64,000 bases of DNA from Ciborinia camelliae (Eukaryota; Ascomycota; Leotiomycetes; Helotiales; Sclerotiniaceae). The position numbers and the translations under genes were made by a program. The notes under the pieces were generated by a model. That model was not told the DNA's origin and ran no database searches. It saw only the letters and a program-made list of their open reading frames with translations. The stretch is taken from the NCBI GenBank assembly GCA_025890175.1, contig JANPYM010000011.1, forward strand, positions 209,669-273,668, written 5' to 3'. This document shows positions 10,727 to 22,537 of this stretch, piece after piece. Position 1 is the stretch's first letter; each line of letters starts with the position of its first letter.

Positions 10727-12530
10727 CTATTCAGTAGCATCGTGCTGAGTGGGGTAAAGTCGAGCCATCTCCCTATCTCGAATTTCTCGAAGCCGCTGCG
10801 GAGCAGACGCCACACTCCTCTGCACGTCCTCTTCCCAGGAACCTGCCACCAACCCCAAGCTCTGCATCACCGTCCGAAAGCTATGCTCATCCAACCGAAC
10901 CATGTATGCTTTTTTGGCGTACCTACTGCAAGCTTGCAATTGCTTCAGAGGAACGGCGTAGATGTGATGAACTCGCACGTATGTTCGTCTTTGCATGCTT
11001 CCTCTCGACAGGGACAATAAGTTGTTACCACGTTGATGAAGTTCCGCATGATGCTGCACCTCCACACGTTGTTCGGTTTGCACTGCTCTCTTGAGTTCTC
11101 CACCTTTGAGTTGGATATGTTCCTGCGGCACCCATGATAGCGGCATGGTCAGTTTAAGAAACCACTCACTCGATGGATCGGGTCCGAGGCTGCGTAACTT
11201 CTGGAGATATCGTCTCATTCCAAGGCCTTTGAGTGTTGTCATCTATTACGATGACTCATTAGCCATGACTTATGAGCAGAAGAGGCATGTGCATATGGAA
11301 ATATGAAAGAGTCAAAGTCAACAACATTGTCGTACTTCATCTCTCAGAAAGATATTTGAATACCAGAATGAATATGAGAAGACGAGAATGAGGACTTACT
11401 ATGGCAACGTTACACACAACATCTCCAATATCATTGGAGCCAGGACGTTGGTAGACTTCTAGAATACAAACGGGGTGATTATGACCATCCCTTTCTTTCA
11501 CCGGGTCAATACACTCGTGATTTTGGACACATCTGATCGGCTCGTGCCAATATTCATGGTTTGACAACCATACAATGGCTCCAGGGACTAGATCTTCGGC
11601 CTTGAGAGCATCCTTTCTGGGTAGCATCGGTGGTTTTCGCCTGATGATACTATCGCTGCTATCAATGACATCAGTGATGAAACTATCACTGCTCCCTGTT
11701 TCTGGTGTTGGTAGTCCACTTTGGCCAAATAGCATTGACTCTGGTGTCCGGGGGACTTGGCAATCCTTTATCATCTGGCCCAATCTATTATTGACCGGAT
11801 TTGACGATATATTTTGGTAATTGAGAGGCCTCCTGCGAACACCTCCAAAGGCGGCGGGTGCAATTGGTGCAAATGAAAGATGGCCATTGTTGTATAGATG
11901 ATGTCTTTTTTGCGGATTGGGGACACCTGGCGCACCTGAACAGATATCACTGTTGGATCGGTAGTATCTCTGTGCCATGGGAGTCGATGGATGGACGGGA
12001 TTGCTGTTGTTTCTCTGCGGAGTCTGGTAAAATTGGCGGAGAGGGTTGGCTAGTTGATCAAATCCATTGGATTGGGGAGTTGGAGCGCCTTGACAGTATG
12101 CCAAATCGCTGGTAGGAGTGACATTTTGTAATGAGAAGAGGGGAGGATTGACACTCTGGCCAAATCCATTACATGGAGGAATTCTCGCGCCGTGGGTGAT
12201 TGACACACCACTCGTATAAGCAAAATTGTTGGATGAAAAGGGGTGAGGATTGACTATTGGACCAATTCCATCACATGGATGTATGGTTACGTCTTCGCAG
12301 CATGGCCCATTAGGAAAACCAGCACCGTTCTGAAGTGGGAAGCCCATAGTGTTTCCTGGTTCGCCATATCCAGGGAGTGGAGGAATTGACGCGCCTTGAT
12401 AATATGGCACATCAAGGGTGTAATTAACATCCTTAGACGGGAATCTTTGGAAGGAGGGTGTTATGGGAGATGTATTCGGTGTGAAGTCCGCGGCACAAGG
12501 ATTAAGAGCATCATTAGTTTGAATAGCCAT
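10727..12530 (-). CDS. Two-module family member A (unknown function)
   Basis: Minus-strand exons 12530-11400 and 11242-10727 with a phase-0 GT-AG intron of 157 nt; 548 residues. An upstream in-frame ATG at 12,860 exists, but the MAIQTND start is preferred because the leader is unlike the rest. Residues 1-310 are Pro/Asn/Gly-rich and probably disordered, with degenerate repeats around QGA-x-IPP and GFGQ. Module 1 (about 313-379) has GAIVWL, HPVCIL and CNVAI ending exon 1. Exon 2 starts MTT. Module 2 (about 465-508) has YVRVHHIYAVPLKQL and VRLDEHSFRTVMQSLGL. The same order and intron position occur in four neighbours. I do not recognise a named family and assign no function. Confidence 0.72.
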
Positions 12531-14023
12531 GTTCGAATTATGAAGATCTATTATCTTGTTAAAGACCGGAGGCTTCGTTTCAGGAAGATTGAAGGAAACA
12601 AACTGGAAGATAGTTACAGTTGTTTTGTTGATAAAAGAGTATGGAAGGGTTGGTTGAAAAATGGTGGTTGAAGGATGGTGGTTGTAGAAATCTTTTTGGA
12701 AAATGTCTATGACCTGGAGGATAGGAAACTTTTTGCCCCTCCCTTGTTGGGTGAATACAAAACTCCAATTGGATATGGTTATTGGCTGCCGTAGGAAAGC
12801 TGTAGGAAAGCTGCAGGAAGGAGATTGGTTGGATATTGGACATTGGACATTGGTATTCACCTTTGTGGTGAATTCATGGCAGGAACCTTCACTTCAAACA
12901 CACCTCTCTATTTTATCATCTTCACTAAGACAACCCATCTATGCCGGATGCTAGACAAGAAGCCTAGATGCTTGGTCAAAGGAGTGGCTGTTTGCTATCA
13001 GGACTAAAGGGAGATGGTAAAGCTCTTCCTACTTCCTTTATCAGTAGGAAGCCTTTTTGCCTGTTCAAACTTCTTCGTCTGATCTTGAGGCCAACACTTC
13101 TGAAGCCAATCTTTAATATTGAAATTTGAATGGTAATGCTCTGTCACTCAGCATTTATAGTTGGAGCTCAACACAATTTTGTATATCTGAAAGGATTTAC
13201 ATCTCTTGTTCTCTTTCTATGTCTATGGCAAAAATCGACTCCAGCAATGTTAGACAAACCATCTAAGCATCCCACTCTGTTATATATCGCTAGGTAATTT
13301 GTTATATATCGGCAATCTCTTACATCTCGATAATGTATGGCTGGAAACCTTCTCTGGATATGGTGGCTATTCAATATTAGTAAGTGAATGGGAATGGTTC
13401 AGGTTTCAAAACTTACATTCTCCACAAATGGGAATTCACTTATGAATGACGAGAGAGCCGCGGTGACGATAGCCGAGGATGGTACTTTCATAATATGAAT
13501 CCATCTCAGCACCACAATTGAGAGCCCACCAAATGCTCTGCGAAAGATGGCAAGTCATTTCCCTCTACTGGCAGGCCTATATTTGCCAGTGAGATACTTC
13601 AATTTCACTGGCCATGGCTAGCCCCGATCATGACAGTAAGAACTTTCTCGGATTCAGAGAGATATATATTCTCCTTTCCGTGATTGTGCCAAAGTCATCT
13701 GCCAGTTTACTCAGCCAAGCCAGACCAGTCAGCAATCCTTCCTTACAGCAGAGTCAACTCCCTACAGGAGAATTTCAGTGATATGATCTCTGCAAACATC
13801 ATACTCCATCTGCACAGCAGGCAACTCCAACACCCCCTTTCGACTGCGGTAACTTGAAGTTGATGTCTATCAATTGAGAACTTCTGAGTGCCTGCGCTAC
13901 CAGCGTTGATGCGTCGGAAACAGTGTGTTGTGTCTTATGCGGAAAAGAAGCTCAAGGCGCATCTGCAGTCTTTTGTTTTTGAACGCCTAACAATATCTGG
14001 CACATTTTTGCCTCATGTTCACT
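12531..14023. other. Gene-free interval between members A and B
   Basis: This includes the 5' region of member A. No gene recognised. A small inverted repeat, ctggcag...ctgccag-like, lies near 13,570-13,595 and is probably incidental. Confidence 0.45.
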
Positions 14024-15431
14024 TCAAAATGTTCTCAAACCTGAGCGCACGTGGGCCATCCTCAGGTTTGCGGTGTCGTACTTAGCATATTTTCTCGTCG
14101 CGCAATGGCGCCGGTAGTCCGGACACGCAGGCAGATGAAGATTTGGTAGAGGTGATAGGTCGACCTCAGAACTGGAAGCATAATTCGAGGATGCCTCAGC
14201 CAACTTGCAGATAGTCGAAGATTTGGGTAGAGGTGATAGGTCGACCTTAGAATTGGAAAAGTAAGACGAGCGTGCCTCGGCTTTTGATGATGGCATAGAT
14301 GGTTTGAAGTCGAAGGCATGGGGATTTGAAACAGCTCGTCCCACGAATGGCGCCCTGTCCAGTCTTGTTGTTGCTTGTGTGCTCTCTGGTGTCCTAACTC
14401 GTTTACCAAAGATTTCCTCGTCATAATTCAACCCAAATATCCCGCGTACTGCATTATAGCTTTCCTTATCCAATCGCGCATACTGCTTAGAGCATTTTGA
14501 GTCGTAACGATGAAGCTGCTTCACAGACACACGGTAAATGTGGTTGACTTCAATATAGAGCTGTCTGCTAGTTTCGCCAGCCTCTAGCTTCAACAGTGGT
14601 TTCTGCAACCTTGCAAGCAATTTGAGCTCTTCGCCTCTGTCCACTATTCTGCTGGAACTGAAATTGATTGGCAAAGAAGCTAATTGTTTCCTGCTCGCGG
14701 TATGGTGATAAGTTTTCAAAATCGTGGACGTTCTGAAGCTAGTGATCTGCGATAATTGTTAATGGCACAGCACACTGAGAAGTTTTCATCGTGTGTATGA
14801 TACTGACGGGTACTATCTCTAAGATTATATCACCTTCTTCTCCATTTTCCCGGGTTTGATAATGATCCAATACTAAGAATGGATGATTATACCCCCCTTG
14901 GTTCAATTCTCTCTCCCTACATGTATGATCTTCCGAAGACCGACAGCAGATGAACGGCTTTGGCGGACTCTTGTTGTCTTCATCTGGTGTCGGTGGGTAA
15001 CCCCATACTATTATTCCATTGAGGAGCTGGGCGAGGATCAGAGGATTTTTAATTACTTGCCCCTGGGGCTTATCTGTTGAAATTGATTAATCTCGATATC
15101 ACCTCATGGAGTATGTTTTAAAGCAGGTTATCTTACCTCTAGGACATCTGCTTTGCGTGTTTGTCCCAGCATGCTGATGCCCTTGCATATTCTTCCGCCA
15201 CTCCAGAGGCTTCTCACTATTCTTCCGCCACTCCAGAGGCTTCTCACTCTTCTTCCGACACTCCAGAGGCTTCTCACTATTCTTCCGCCACTCCAGAGGC
15301 TTCTCGCTATTCTTCCGCCACTCCAGAGGCTTCTCATTATTGTTGCAATGCTGGTATGGCTCTTTACCATGGCCCAGTACCATCGGCTCTTCGCAATGGT
15401 TCAGGGCCATGCACCTGTTATAGTTGGCCAT
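14024..15431 (-). CDS. Two-module family member B with EKPLEWRKNS repeats
   Basis: Predicted minus-strand exons 15431-15137, 15073-14804 and 14679-14024; introns of 63 and 124 nt; 406 residues. Exon 1 carries five 10-residue repeats (EKPLEWRKNS) and ends in CPR. Exon 2 gives module 1: NGIIVW at 117-122, a Cys-containing loop, then YNHPFLVL at 160-167 and EIVPV, with TS completed from exon 3. Module 2 in exon 3 reads YIEVNHIYRVSVKQL and ARLDKESYNAVRGIFGL. The tail holds two copies of a block ending VDLSPLP. The second intron needs a weak gtatca donor in phase 1, whereas the paralogues use phase 0, so this junction is the least certain. Function unknown. Confidence 0.62.
14140..14256 (-). repeat. 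Internal duplication in member B
   Basis: Two near-identical stretches containing agaggtgataggtcgacct, near 14,145-14,175 and 14,225-14,256, encode the two VDLSPLP blocks of the C-terminal tail. Confidence 0.7.
15188..15337 (-). repeat. 30-bp coding minisatellite, 5 units
   Basis: Five head-to-tail 30-bp units, each containing cgccactccagaggcttctc on the plus strand, with single-base variants in the third unit (cgacactcc). They encode EKPLEWRKNS on the minus strand. The complementary strand is also open in other frames, which explains overlapping spurious reading frames. Confidence 0.95.
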
Positions 15432-15473
15432 CGGTCGAATTGATTTGAATTATCAATTAATCCGGTGGTAAAG

Positions 15474-15481
15474 TTTATATA
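15474..15481 (-). promoter_or_regulatory. TATA-like box upstream of member B
   Basis: TATATAAA on the minus strand, 43-50 bases before the proposed ATG of member B. It is the only clear core-promoter-like motif near this start. Confidence 0.35.
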
Positions 15482-15893
15482 AATATCTTTACGTATTTCA
15501 AGGAATCTTTCGTTGTGTGATTATATATAAATATAAAATAGAATTGTATTGATGAGGATGAATCAGTTCAGAGAGACGAAGCGATTGTTTATGAAGAAAG
15601 ATTTTAAGTTTCTGAGATTCATGCGGGGAATCTACTCCCCAGAATCTATTACTCAATAGGACTAGTTTCCTAGCTCGGTAGTTGGTGGATATATTTCTTT
15701 AACATCACGGAAATCGGAAGAGTCGAGTCATCCGAGGCCAACCCCCAGGACTTTAATAAATAGCAGTCGTTATCTTGGATCAAGTGAAGGCTTTAGTGAT
15801 GCCACTAGAACACTTGAACGGAAGTGGAAATCCCCCTTCATCGGTCACACCTTCTTCAAGTTCAAATGGTTACTAGCGAACGACCGGCAACCA

Positions 15894-16277
15894 TTGGCGA
15901 ACCTTAGCCGACATTTGTATGCTTCAATAGAAATGGTGAAAAAAGTGTGCTTACCATGGCGCCTCCGGAATTCAAAGAATTCAATTAACTATCACTTTAT
16001 TAAGTCCCAATTATCAAACCCCATGTATTATCTTTCCAGTCGCTTCGAGTCTCGGTACATCCGCTTACCTTATGATCTCGATCCAACCATAGCATACGTA
16101 GTATCTGTAGGAGAAAATACGAGTCGGAAATTACACATATGCCAATACTTCAATGTTCTCTCACAATGGAGACAATACTTAAGTATGAAAGAGTTCAACG
16201 AAAAGCATATTGAGGGGTCTGGAAATGCTAACATTGGCCACATGTTCTTCTATGAAGAGGAAGTTGTTAGACTTTAA
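15894..16277 (+). CDS. Possible small hypothetical protein or gene relic
   Basis: Open frame of 127 residues with mixed, protein-like composition and no recognised domain. No intron or conserved neighbour supports it. The region around it (16.3-17.1 kb) holds a diverged internal duplication, so this may be the remains of a gene. I cannot name a function. Confidence 0.22.
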   Translation: MANLSRHLYASIEMVKKVCLPWRLRNSKNSINYHFIKSQLSNPMYYLSSRFESRYIRLPYDLDPTIAYVVSVGENTSRKLHICQYFNVLSQWRQYLSMKEFNEKHIEGSGNANIGHMFFYEEEVVRL

Positions 16278-17734
16278 TATAGCAAGAACGATGAAGGGTG
16301 CCTATAGCCTCGGGATCGTGCACTTCAGCATAACCAATCTCTCTACACCTTACAACAAGAATTCCACCTCATGGTGACCAACACAGAGATAGGTTCCTGG
16401 CTTCAACATTTCAAGTTCAGATCCATCAGATTCGACCCGCTGACATATTAGCTGTCGCTATCGGCTCCAAATCTCGAACTTCTTCCCAGTCCCCTCAAAC
16501 AGAAAGTGAAAAGATACCTCTCGATACTCATCCCTAACACTTCAACCTACAATACATATTTATGTTCAAATTCAAATTCTACAGTCTTCGGCGGACTCTC
16601 TTCAAGGCTCAGCTCTTCGATACCAGCAATCTACAGTCTGTACGCGGTTTCACGATTTCAAAATCGAAATACAAAGTTGGTCGGGTAGGTACCTAGTTAT
16701 AGCAATGATTCACGAGATATATGGCCAAGTTCGATACCGGGGCCCCGAGGTGTAAGGCCCGAGATGGCAGCTCTGGCGATGGGTTACGGTATGTGATGGT
16801 GTTGAATTCGGGTTCTAGTGGCTATTCTGCTTGCAGGTTTATATGATGGCAGTGAAGGCAAGAAAACGCAGGGAATAGCTCCAAGGAAAGGCTGAGGTGA
16901 GATTCGGAATGGCTTCATTTATGCTGGCTTTGATCGCCTTACTGGGAGAGGAAGTGTTTTGGGCTTGAATATGGGAAGAAAACTGATAAGTGTATATAGT
17001 CTCGGGATCGCACACTTTAGCATAACCAATCTCTCTACGCGTTACAAAAATAATCCCACCTTCAACCCGATTGTGAGCTATAGCTATGTACCGACACCCC
17101 ATAAAATCGCACAACCACACGACGTTGGAAAGAAATGCCGGGTTGGATTAACGGACAACAAGCTTCACATTATACCCAAGAACATATAGAACGTATAGAA
17201 TACCCAAGCCAAGTCTTAGAGAAGTGGGTTTTTCTATGCATATATATCCGGAGCTGTGGGGAACTTATCCGCATACCTTCATCATGTCACTCTCCCAACT
17301 CTCGGGAATTTTTCATTGGCACGTCAATGTTTTACAAGGCAAGCCTTGTGCGGATTAATAATGTTTCCAAAGACTTGGGGCCTTGCCTTGCTACTTAGAT
17401 TGGTATAGAAATAATGTACAAATTGGTAAGTGGAGAGTTAATTGTGGCATTTTGGTACCAAATGTTGCGGACAACAGTTCGAAATTTAGTTATCTTACAG
17501 CTTTTTTCATTCCACTAACATTCTGCATGTATCTAGATAATTCACTGATAGTTAAAGTCTCTGTAATTCGTTGTTTTGTCAGCTAAATGTTGGAAATTGT
17601 TGGTGGGATACATGGGTCACACCTGGTATAAAAGTTATCATCATTATTCAATCCTTCGACCTAATGCCCAAAAATTTGAAAATTATTTCCTTCGCACAAT
17701 TTTTCCCTTTTCTATTCTTTTGGCGGATACAAGC
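16278..17734. other. Gene-free interval with a diverged direct duplication
   Basis: About 60 bases at 16,309-16,370 (ctcgggatcgtgcac, then agcataaccaatctctctac) recur with substitutions at 16,999-17,060. No intact gene is seen. Confidence 0.5.
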
Positions 17735-18532
17735 ATGCAGGGTTACAGAGTCAAGAAACTTGAAACGAGAGAGGAGCTCGAAGCATTCGTTGAAGTGATT
17801 TTCACAGCTCAGCAGTCTCCTTATATGCCATCCAGCGCCATCCTATTCCGAATTTCCGGGTACTCATTGGAAGAAGTCGCCACAGGATTAAAAGATGCGA
17901 AAGAACGCTTGTGGAAAGAACACCAGGCGGCGGATCCTGCCACCCATCACTGGCTTATTGTTGAAGAAACTGCGAGTTCCAAGATTGTCGGTGGTTGTTT
18001 GTGGAAATGGCATGATGGGAATCTTTTCCCAGATGGTATACCAAAACCAAATGTATATTGGTGGCCGGAAGGTGAAGCGAGAGATTTCTGTGAGGAAATG
18101 TTTAGGCAGACCATGACACCTCGAAGCTTGTGGATGCGTGATCAGAATGCTGGTGAGTAATTGTATCCGTTGTAAAGGTAGATAAGTTTGTAAATCTAAT
18201 CGAGAGATTTCTCAGGACTATACATGATCGTGGTACACCCAGATCATCGATCTCGTGGAGTTGGAGGGCTGATGATGGAATGGGCGAATACCAGAATTGA
18301 TGGCTTGAAAATGGAAGGTTTCATCGAGGCAAATGAGCTTGGTAGACAACTATATGAGAAATGGGGATATAGAGTTGTGATGAAACTCGATTTGTTCATT
18401 CCTTCTGGCAAGCCGGATCTATGGAACAAACTCGCCCATGATCTCAAGATGCCGCCATGGTATGCGATGTGGCGACCACTTGGTGGGACTGTGAAGGAAG
18501 GGGAAAAGAATCGCCCGTGGCAGCATGTATAA
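17735..18532 (+). CDS. GNAT-family N-acetyltransferase, two exons
   Basis: Exons 17735-18152 and 18216-18532 with a 63-nt GT-AG intron; 244 residues. The ATG giving MQGYRVKKLETREE is taken as the start; upstream in-frame codons look like leader sequence. The acetyl-CoA-binding motif A follows the junction: LYMIVVHPDHRSRGVG, with the pyrophosphate-binding R-x-x-G-x-G at residues 151-156, then a helix and YEKWGYRVV (motif B-like). A region before it (HHWLIVEE...IVGGCLWKW) supplies the central strands. The enzyme should transfer an acetyl group from acetyl-CoA to an amine; the acceptor is unknown. This layout is common in fungal GNATs of no assigned role. Confidence 0.88.
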
Positions 18533-21500
18533 CATTACAAAACAATCTACATTGCTGAGTTGCTTCTTTTGATTGAAACTTGAAAGTTTCTATGCCTGAA
18601 ATGAAGTGGAAGGGTTTCGGGGCAGGAGCAAAAACGACCCCTTCACTTTACAGCGATCGATCACATGATCTGGAACGTGATCGACACGTGGTGCGGCACA
18701 CAAAAATTGCATTTTATTTTTATTTTTTCCCGTATCTACCAACCTTAAAATACAACACCCATATTATACTATACCACTTTGACCTATAGAGTTGATCAAC
18801 TGCATACCTACCACTGAGGTGGTACCAACAATAGAGTTATGGTTCTGAGTGATATTTTAGTCAACGGCTCGGAGATACTGAATATACCTATCCGCACCAC
18901 TCCCCTTCCCATGAAAATAAACTGCTCCAGATAATTACCTTAAAAGAATCAAGTAACACAATCAAATACTGCAAGACGACAAAAGAAGCAAAATATCCCA
19001 GGACTGGGTTCGATCAGCCCGACAAGCCAGAGAAGAAAGAGACGAAGAAAGCGTCTCCGATGAAGTTATGGAGGATGCAGAAGGAAGAAGGCAAGTCCAT
19101 ACAGCATCTCCTCTTTAATATCATGACAAACATTTTAATTTTAATTCTCTGTTTACCTCTCAAAAAGGAAAAGACCATATGATGTAACTTACTTCCACTT
19201 CCATCGCGAGTTTTCTACATTTGCCACAAGATAAAACGGATTCCGAACTTGAAATCTTTCCGTTCTTGAGAGATATGTATGGTATGTCTGATGATAAAGA
19301 GTTGAACTTATTATATTGTTGTAGTGACTATCGAGCTAGTGTATATAGAAGTTATTTTATAACAACATAAAGTAAAGCCTGTCGGTTTCAGATTCCTTAC
19401 TTCATACTTGTACTATAAAGCATACAATCCGAACGATATAATTTCTAAAATCCAAATACATATTCATCCGCAGACGAAACACCAGACCAGACGAAGGAGC
19501 TCCCCTGTCAAAACATATCGTAGTTACTATCCTATATTACCCGACTTCCTACCTCGATAATTTTGGATAATGTTCATCGTATCGTTACACTACCTACCCA
19601 CGCAGGAATTCCAAATGTTTCCCTCATAGAAGCCCCACCCAGTCATTCGTGTTATATATAATGTGAAATATATAATGCGCAAAGACGATAATGCAAATAT
19701 TTTGTTTCTCAATGCCATCTATTGATGACGGGTTCAATGAGAGGAGTAAGAAATTGATGAAAGAGTGGGGTATTTGGATGAACTTCCGAGGAATGCGATG
19801 ACCGCAGAGTTTGCGCGGATGAGATATCAAGTTCCAAGCTGGTGAGATGATTGTGGTGTGTCGGCTTTGAGTGTGTAGGTTTGTAGGTTGCGATGCGTGC
19901 TAGTGAGAGGGCTAAGAAGCGGTTGAAGAGATCGAGGGATGATGTGAAGAGAGGGACATTTGCTGCAAGAGATAAAAACACGGGTACAGTGGTTTTGTAA
20001 TCTTTTGATATCACATCACATCATTGATATTATATTGGGAATTTGTCCATCTGTGGCTGTTGCATTTATACATTTAGAGAGTCCAATTAAGTCATCAAGA
20101 ATAGGTAGAAGAGCTAGTTGCATGGGGCCTGGGGAGTATTAAATCATATTGATGATTGCCAGTGGAAGGTTATGTGGAATGATAGGTTACCTAACACTCA
20201 TTACATTAAAGGAGTGGAAAGTCTCTTTGAATATGTCTGCGGAATATACCTACTGATGTTGATAGGTTGGTTGTGATCACAAGTAAACCATCATATCATG
20301 ATATCGTGAGGATATGATGTGCATATTATGATTACATGAAGATAATTCTTCCATCATTGTCTTACATTCAAGTAGAATTCCAAGTATTTCAGATCGAGTC
20401 CCCTTCCTCGCGCTTACCTTATTATAAGAATAGACTCTAGACTCATTTCATATTTAGATAGTAACCTTATCTCAAACCCAAATTGCCAAACATATAACCT
20501 TACTTAGGTAGCCTTATTACACCACCAGCCAGAGAAAATCAAGTACCATTGGATATCCTCAGTCGCATTAAAAGCTAATCCAATCCAATGCTGCTTACAT
20601 AAATGCCCACCCAGTACCTACATATTCACCTCCAACCTTCCCCTCCCATATAACCCCAAACAAACACCTTTCCCTCACTAACAAACATATCTAGGGAAAG
20701 ACCACTTAGCCGGGTGGGTTGAGTGGCGCACTGCAGTAGTGCCTCCAATGTCAAAATGCGATCGGGCTCTCCAATCCTCCATTCGGGGAGGAATTGCACA
20801 CCTGGGGCAGAGTAGTTGAGCTTGCCAATGAACTGTCTTTTTGTTTTTTTTGGATTGCTGAATTTCTTTTGTTTTGGAGGCAGTCGCGACTTAAAGTGGG
20901 GATCGTGGTGGTTGTCGCTAAGGTTAATGAGGTTATTCTGTTGTTGACTTGTTATTTATTGTGGGGCTGAGGGTCTTTTTGGTGGAGGATTTTTAGCTGG
21001 CTGGCTAGCTGGCTGGCTATAATATAAGTGAATAGTGAATGCTCAAGCGGAAGTCCCAGATCTCGATCCATGGCAAAAATATGTGATATGCGCAATTGTT
21101 AAGGATCAATATGGCATGTGCGATTACAGGGTCTATATAATCTCACGATCATAGTTCTAATAATGAATCAACCCGTCTCACACCTGAAGCTAGAAATCAT
21201 TCACCATCGATCATCTATATGTCCATATACGATGTTCATATTTATCTCTCTATTCATAGCTGCCGCATAACAATCAAAATCCATCCCATTCCATTGCCAT
21301 CAAAAATATCTTCCCCTCCCCTCTCCCCCTTCCCACCCAATGTCCATCCTCATCCCCATCCGCACACCCAACCACCCTCTCAAACACCTCACCACCACCA
21401 TCGCCACCTCCGCGCCCCTCTCATCACAAAAGCAATCTCCAATCATCATCACGAGCTATTAACTGCGTAGGTAGTGTCTGGAGCATCGGGGTACACTTAG

Positions 21501-21745
21501 GATTATGGAGCTTACATGGAATCTCACTTGGGAGAAGGGAGGAAATAGTGGAGGAAGCGAGAAATTGGGGGAGAAGTTGGGGTAGGAGGAGAAGGATGAG
21601 AAGGAGGAGCGGTAGGGGTGGTAGGAGTGGGATGATTAGGAATATCAAGGTTGACTGAGAAAGGTGTGTGAAGTTTTGAAGAATCCTCATTTTATATTAG
21701 TCTAGTATTCAGTTAACTAGAAAGTAATCTTCTATAGTAAGTGCT
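18533..21745. other. Long gene-poor interval
   Basis: No gene I can support. A short acidic coding-like stretch near 18,970-19,090 lacks a start and partners. A GGCT-rich tetranucleotide run sits near 20,995-21,018, and 21,280-21,430 is C-rich low-complexity DNA. Confidence 0.4.
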
Positions 21746-22537
21746 TCAACCAGAAAGAGGTGGGAAATCCTCGAGACCTAATCTTTGTCAATTACAAGAC
21801 TAATACAAATTTAGGACAACTTACTGTCTACGGAAGCATCCATAGTTTGTGAAGCCATAGTTTGTGAAGCCATAGTTTGTGAAGCCATAGTGTGTGAAGC
21901 CATAGTTTGTGAAGCCATAGTTTGTGAGGCCATAGTTTGTGAGGGGGGGTCGGTAAAATCGTCAGCTTCTGATTCTATTCCTAGTTTCCGCATTAAGCGT
22001 GTGTAAGACTGATAGTTGAGTCGATAATGAAATGCTCTTGCGTTAGGATGTCTGGAGAAGGTGTAGAACATTGATAGGTTGAGAGTATATCGATGCGCTG
22101 TTTGAATATAACATTGATGATTCAAGCGACGACCATCTTCGAGCCAGTAATGTATCGACTGGCGATCATAGTGGTGGTGCCCGAGAGGTGTACTTGGTGG
22201 ACGACTAGAACGGTTTCGGAAATACGCCTCAAGCGATGTGCGGTCCCATGAAGTTATCTAAAATTGGGTTAAGAGTTTAATTGAATCTCTTTAATTTGAT
22301 AGAACGACTTACTATGACAAATCGAATTAATGGGTCTCGACTATCTCGATCACGAACATTGAGAACAATAACTGGATGATCAAGGGCCCCCTGTTCAAGT
22401 ATGCAGTCAATGTGCCCGGGCCGAACTTCACAGTATGCGAATCTCGAGATGCCTGTATCTTGAAGCCACAAGACACACCCGGCCGTGACATCGTATGCCG
22501 GCACCCTGTGCCCAGTTGCCATAAATCTATCTGTCAT
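21746..22537 (-). CDS. Two-module family member C with SQTMA repeats
   Basis: Predicted exons 22537-22313, 22257-21825 and 21777-21746; introns of 55 and 47 nt; 229 residues. Module 1: AGCVLWL (19-25), HPVIVLNV (54-61), then RFVI closing exon 1. Exon 2 starts ITSWDRTSLEAYF. Module 2: YIQTAHRYTLNLSMFYTFSR, then YRLNYQSYTRLMRKLGI (125-168). Seven five-residue repeats (SQTMA) follow. A tiny last exon, inferred by analogy with member D, adds SLEDFPPLSG; if it is unused, the protein ends shortly after the repeats at 21,811. The phase-0 intron between the modules matches A, D and E. Function unknown. Confidence 0.72.
21841..21945 (-). repeat. 15-bp coding minisatellite, 7 units
   Basis: Seven head-to-tail copies of catagtttgtgaagc (plus strand), with single-base variants in the fourth, sixth and seventh units. 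They encode SQTMA/SHTMA on the minus strand within member C. Confidence 0.96.

Noticed and set aside
15128..15448. Other frames on both strands through the 30-bp repeat
   Set aside because: Repeat shadows. Only the minus-strand frame splices into module 1 of member B.
21219..21690. Pro/His-rich plus-strand and Leu-rich minus-strand frames
   Set aside because: Both arise from C-rich low-complexity DNA; no domain, splice signal or context.
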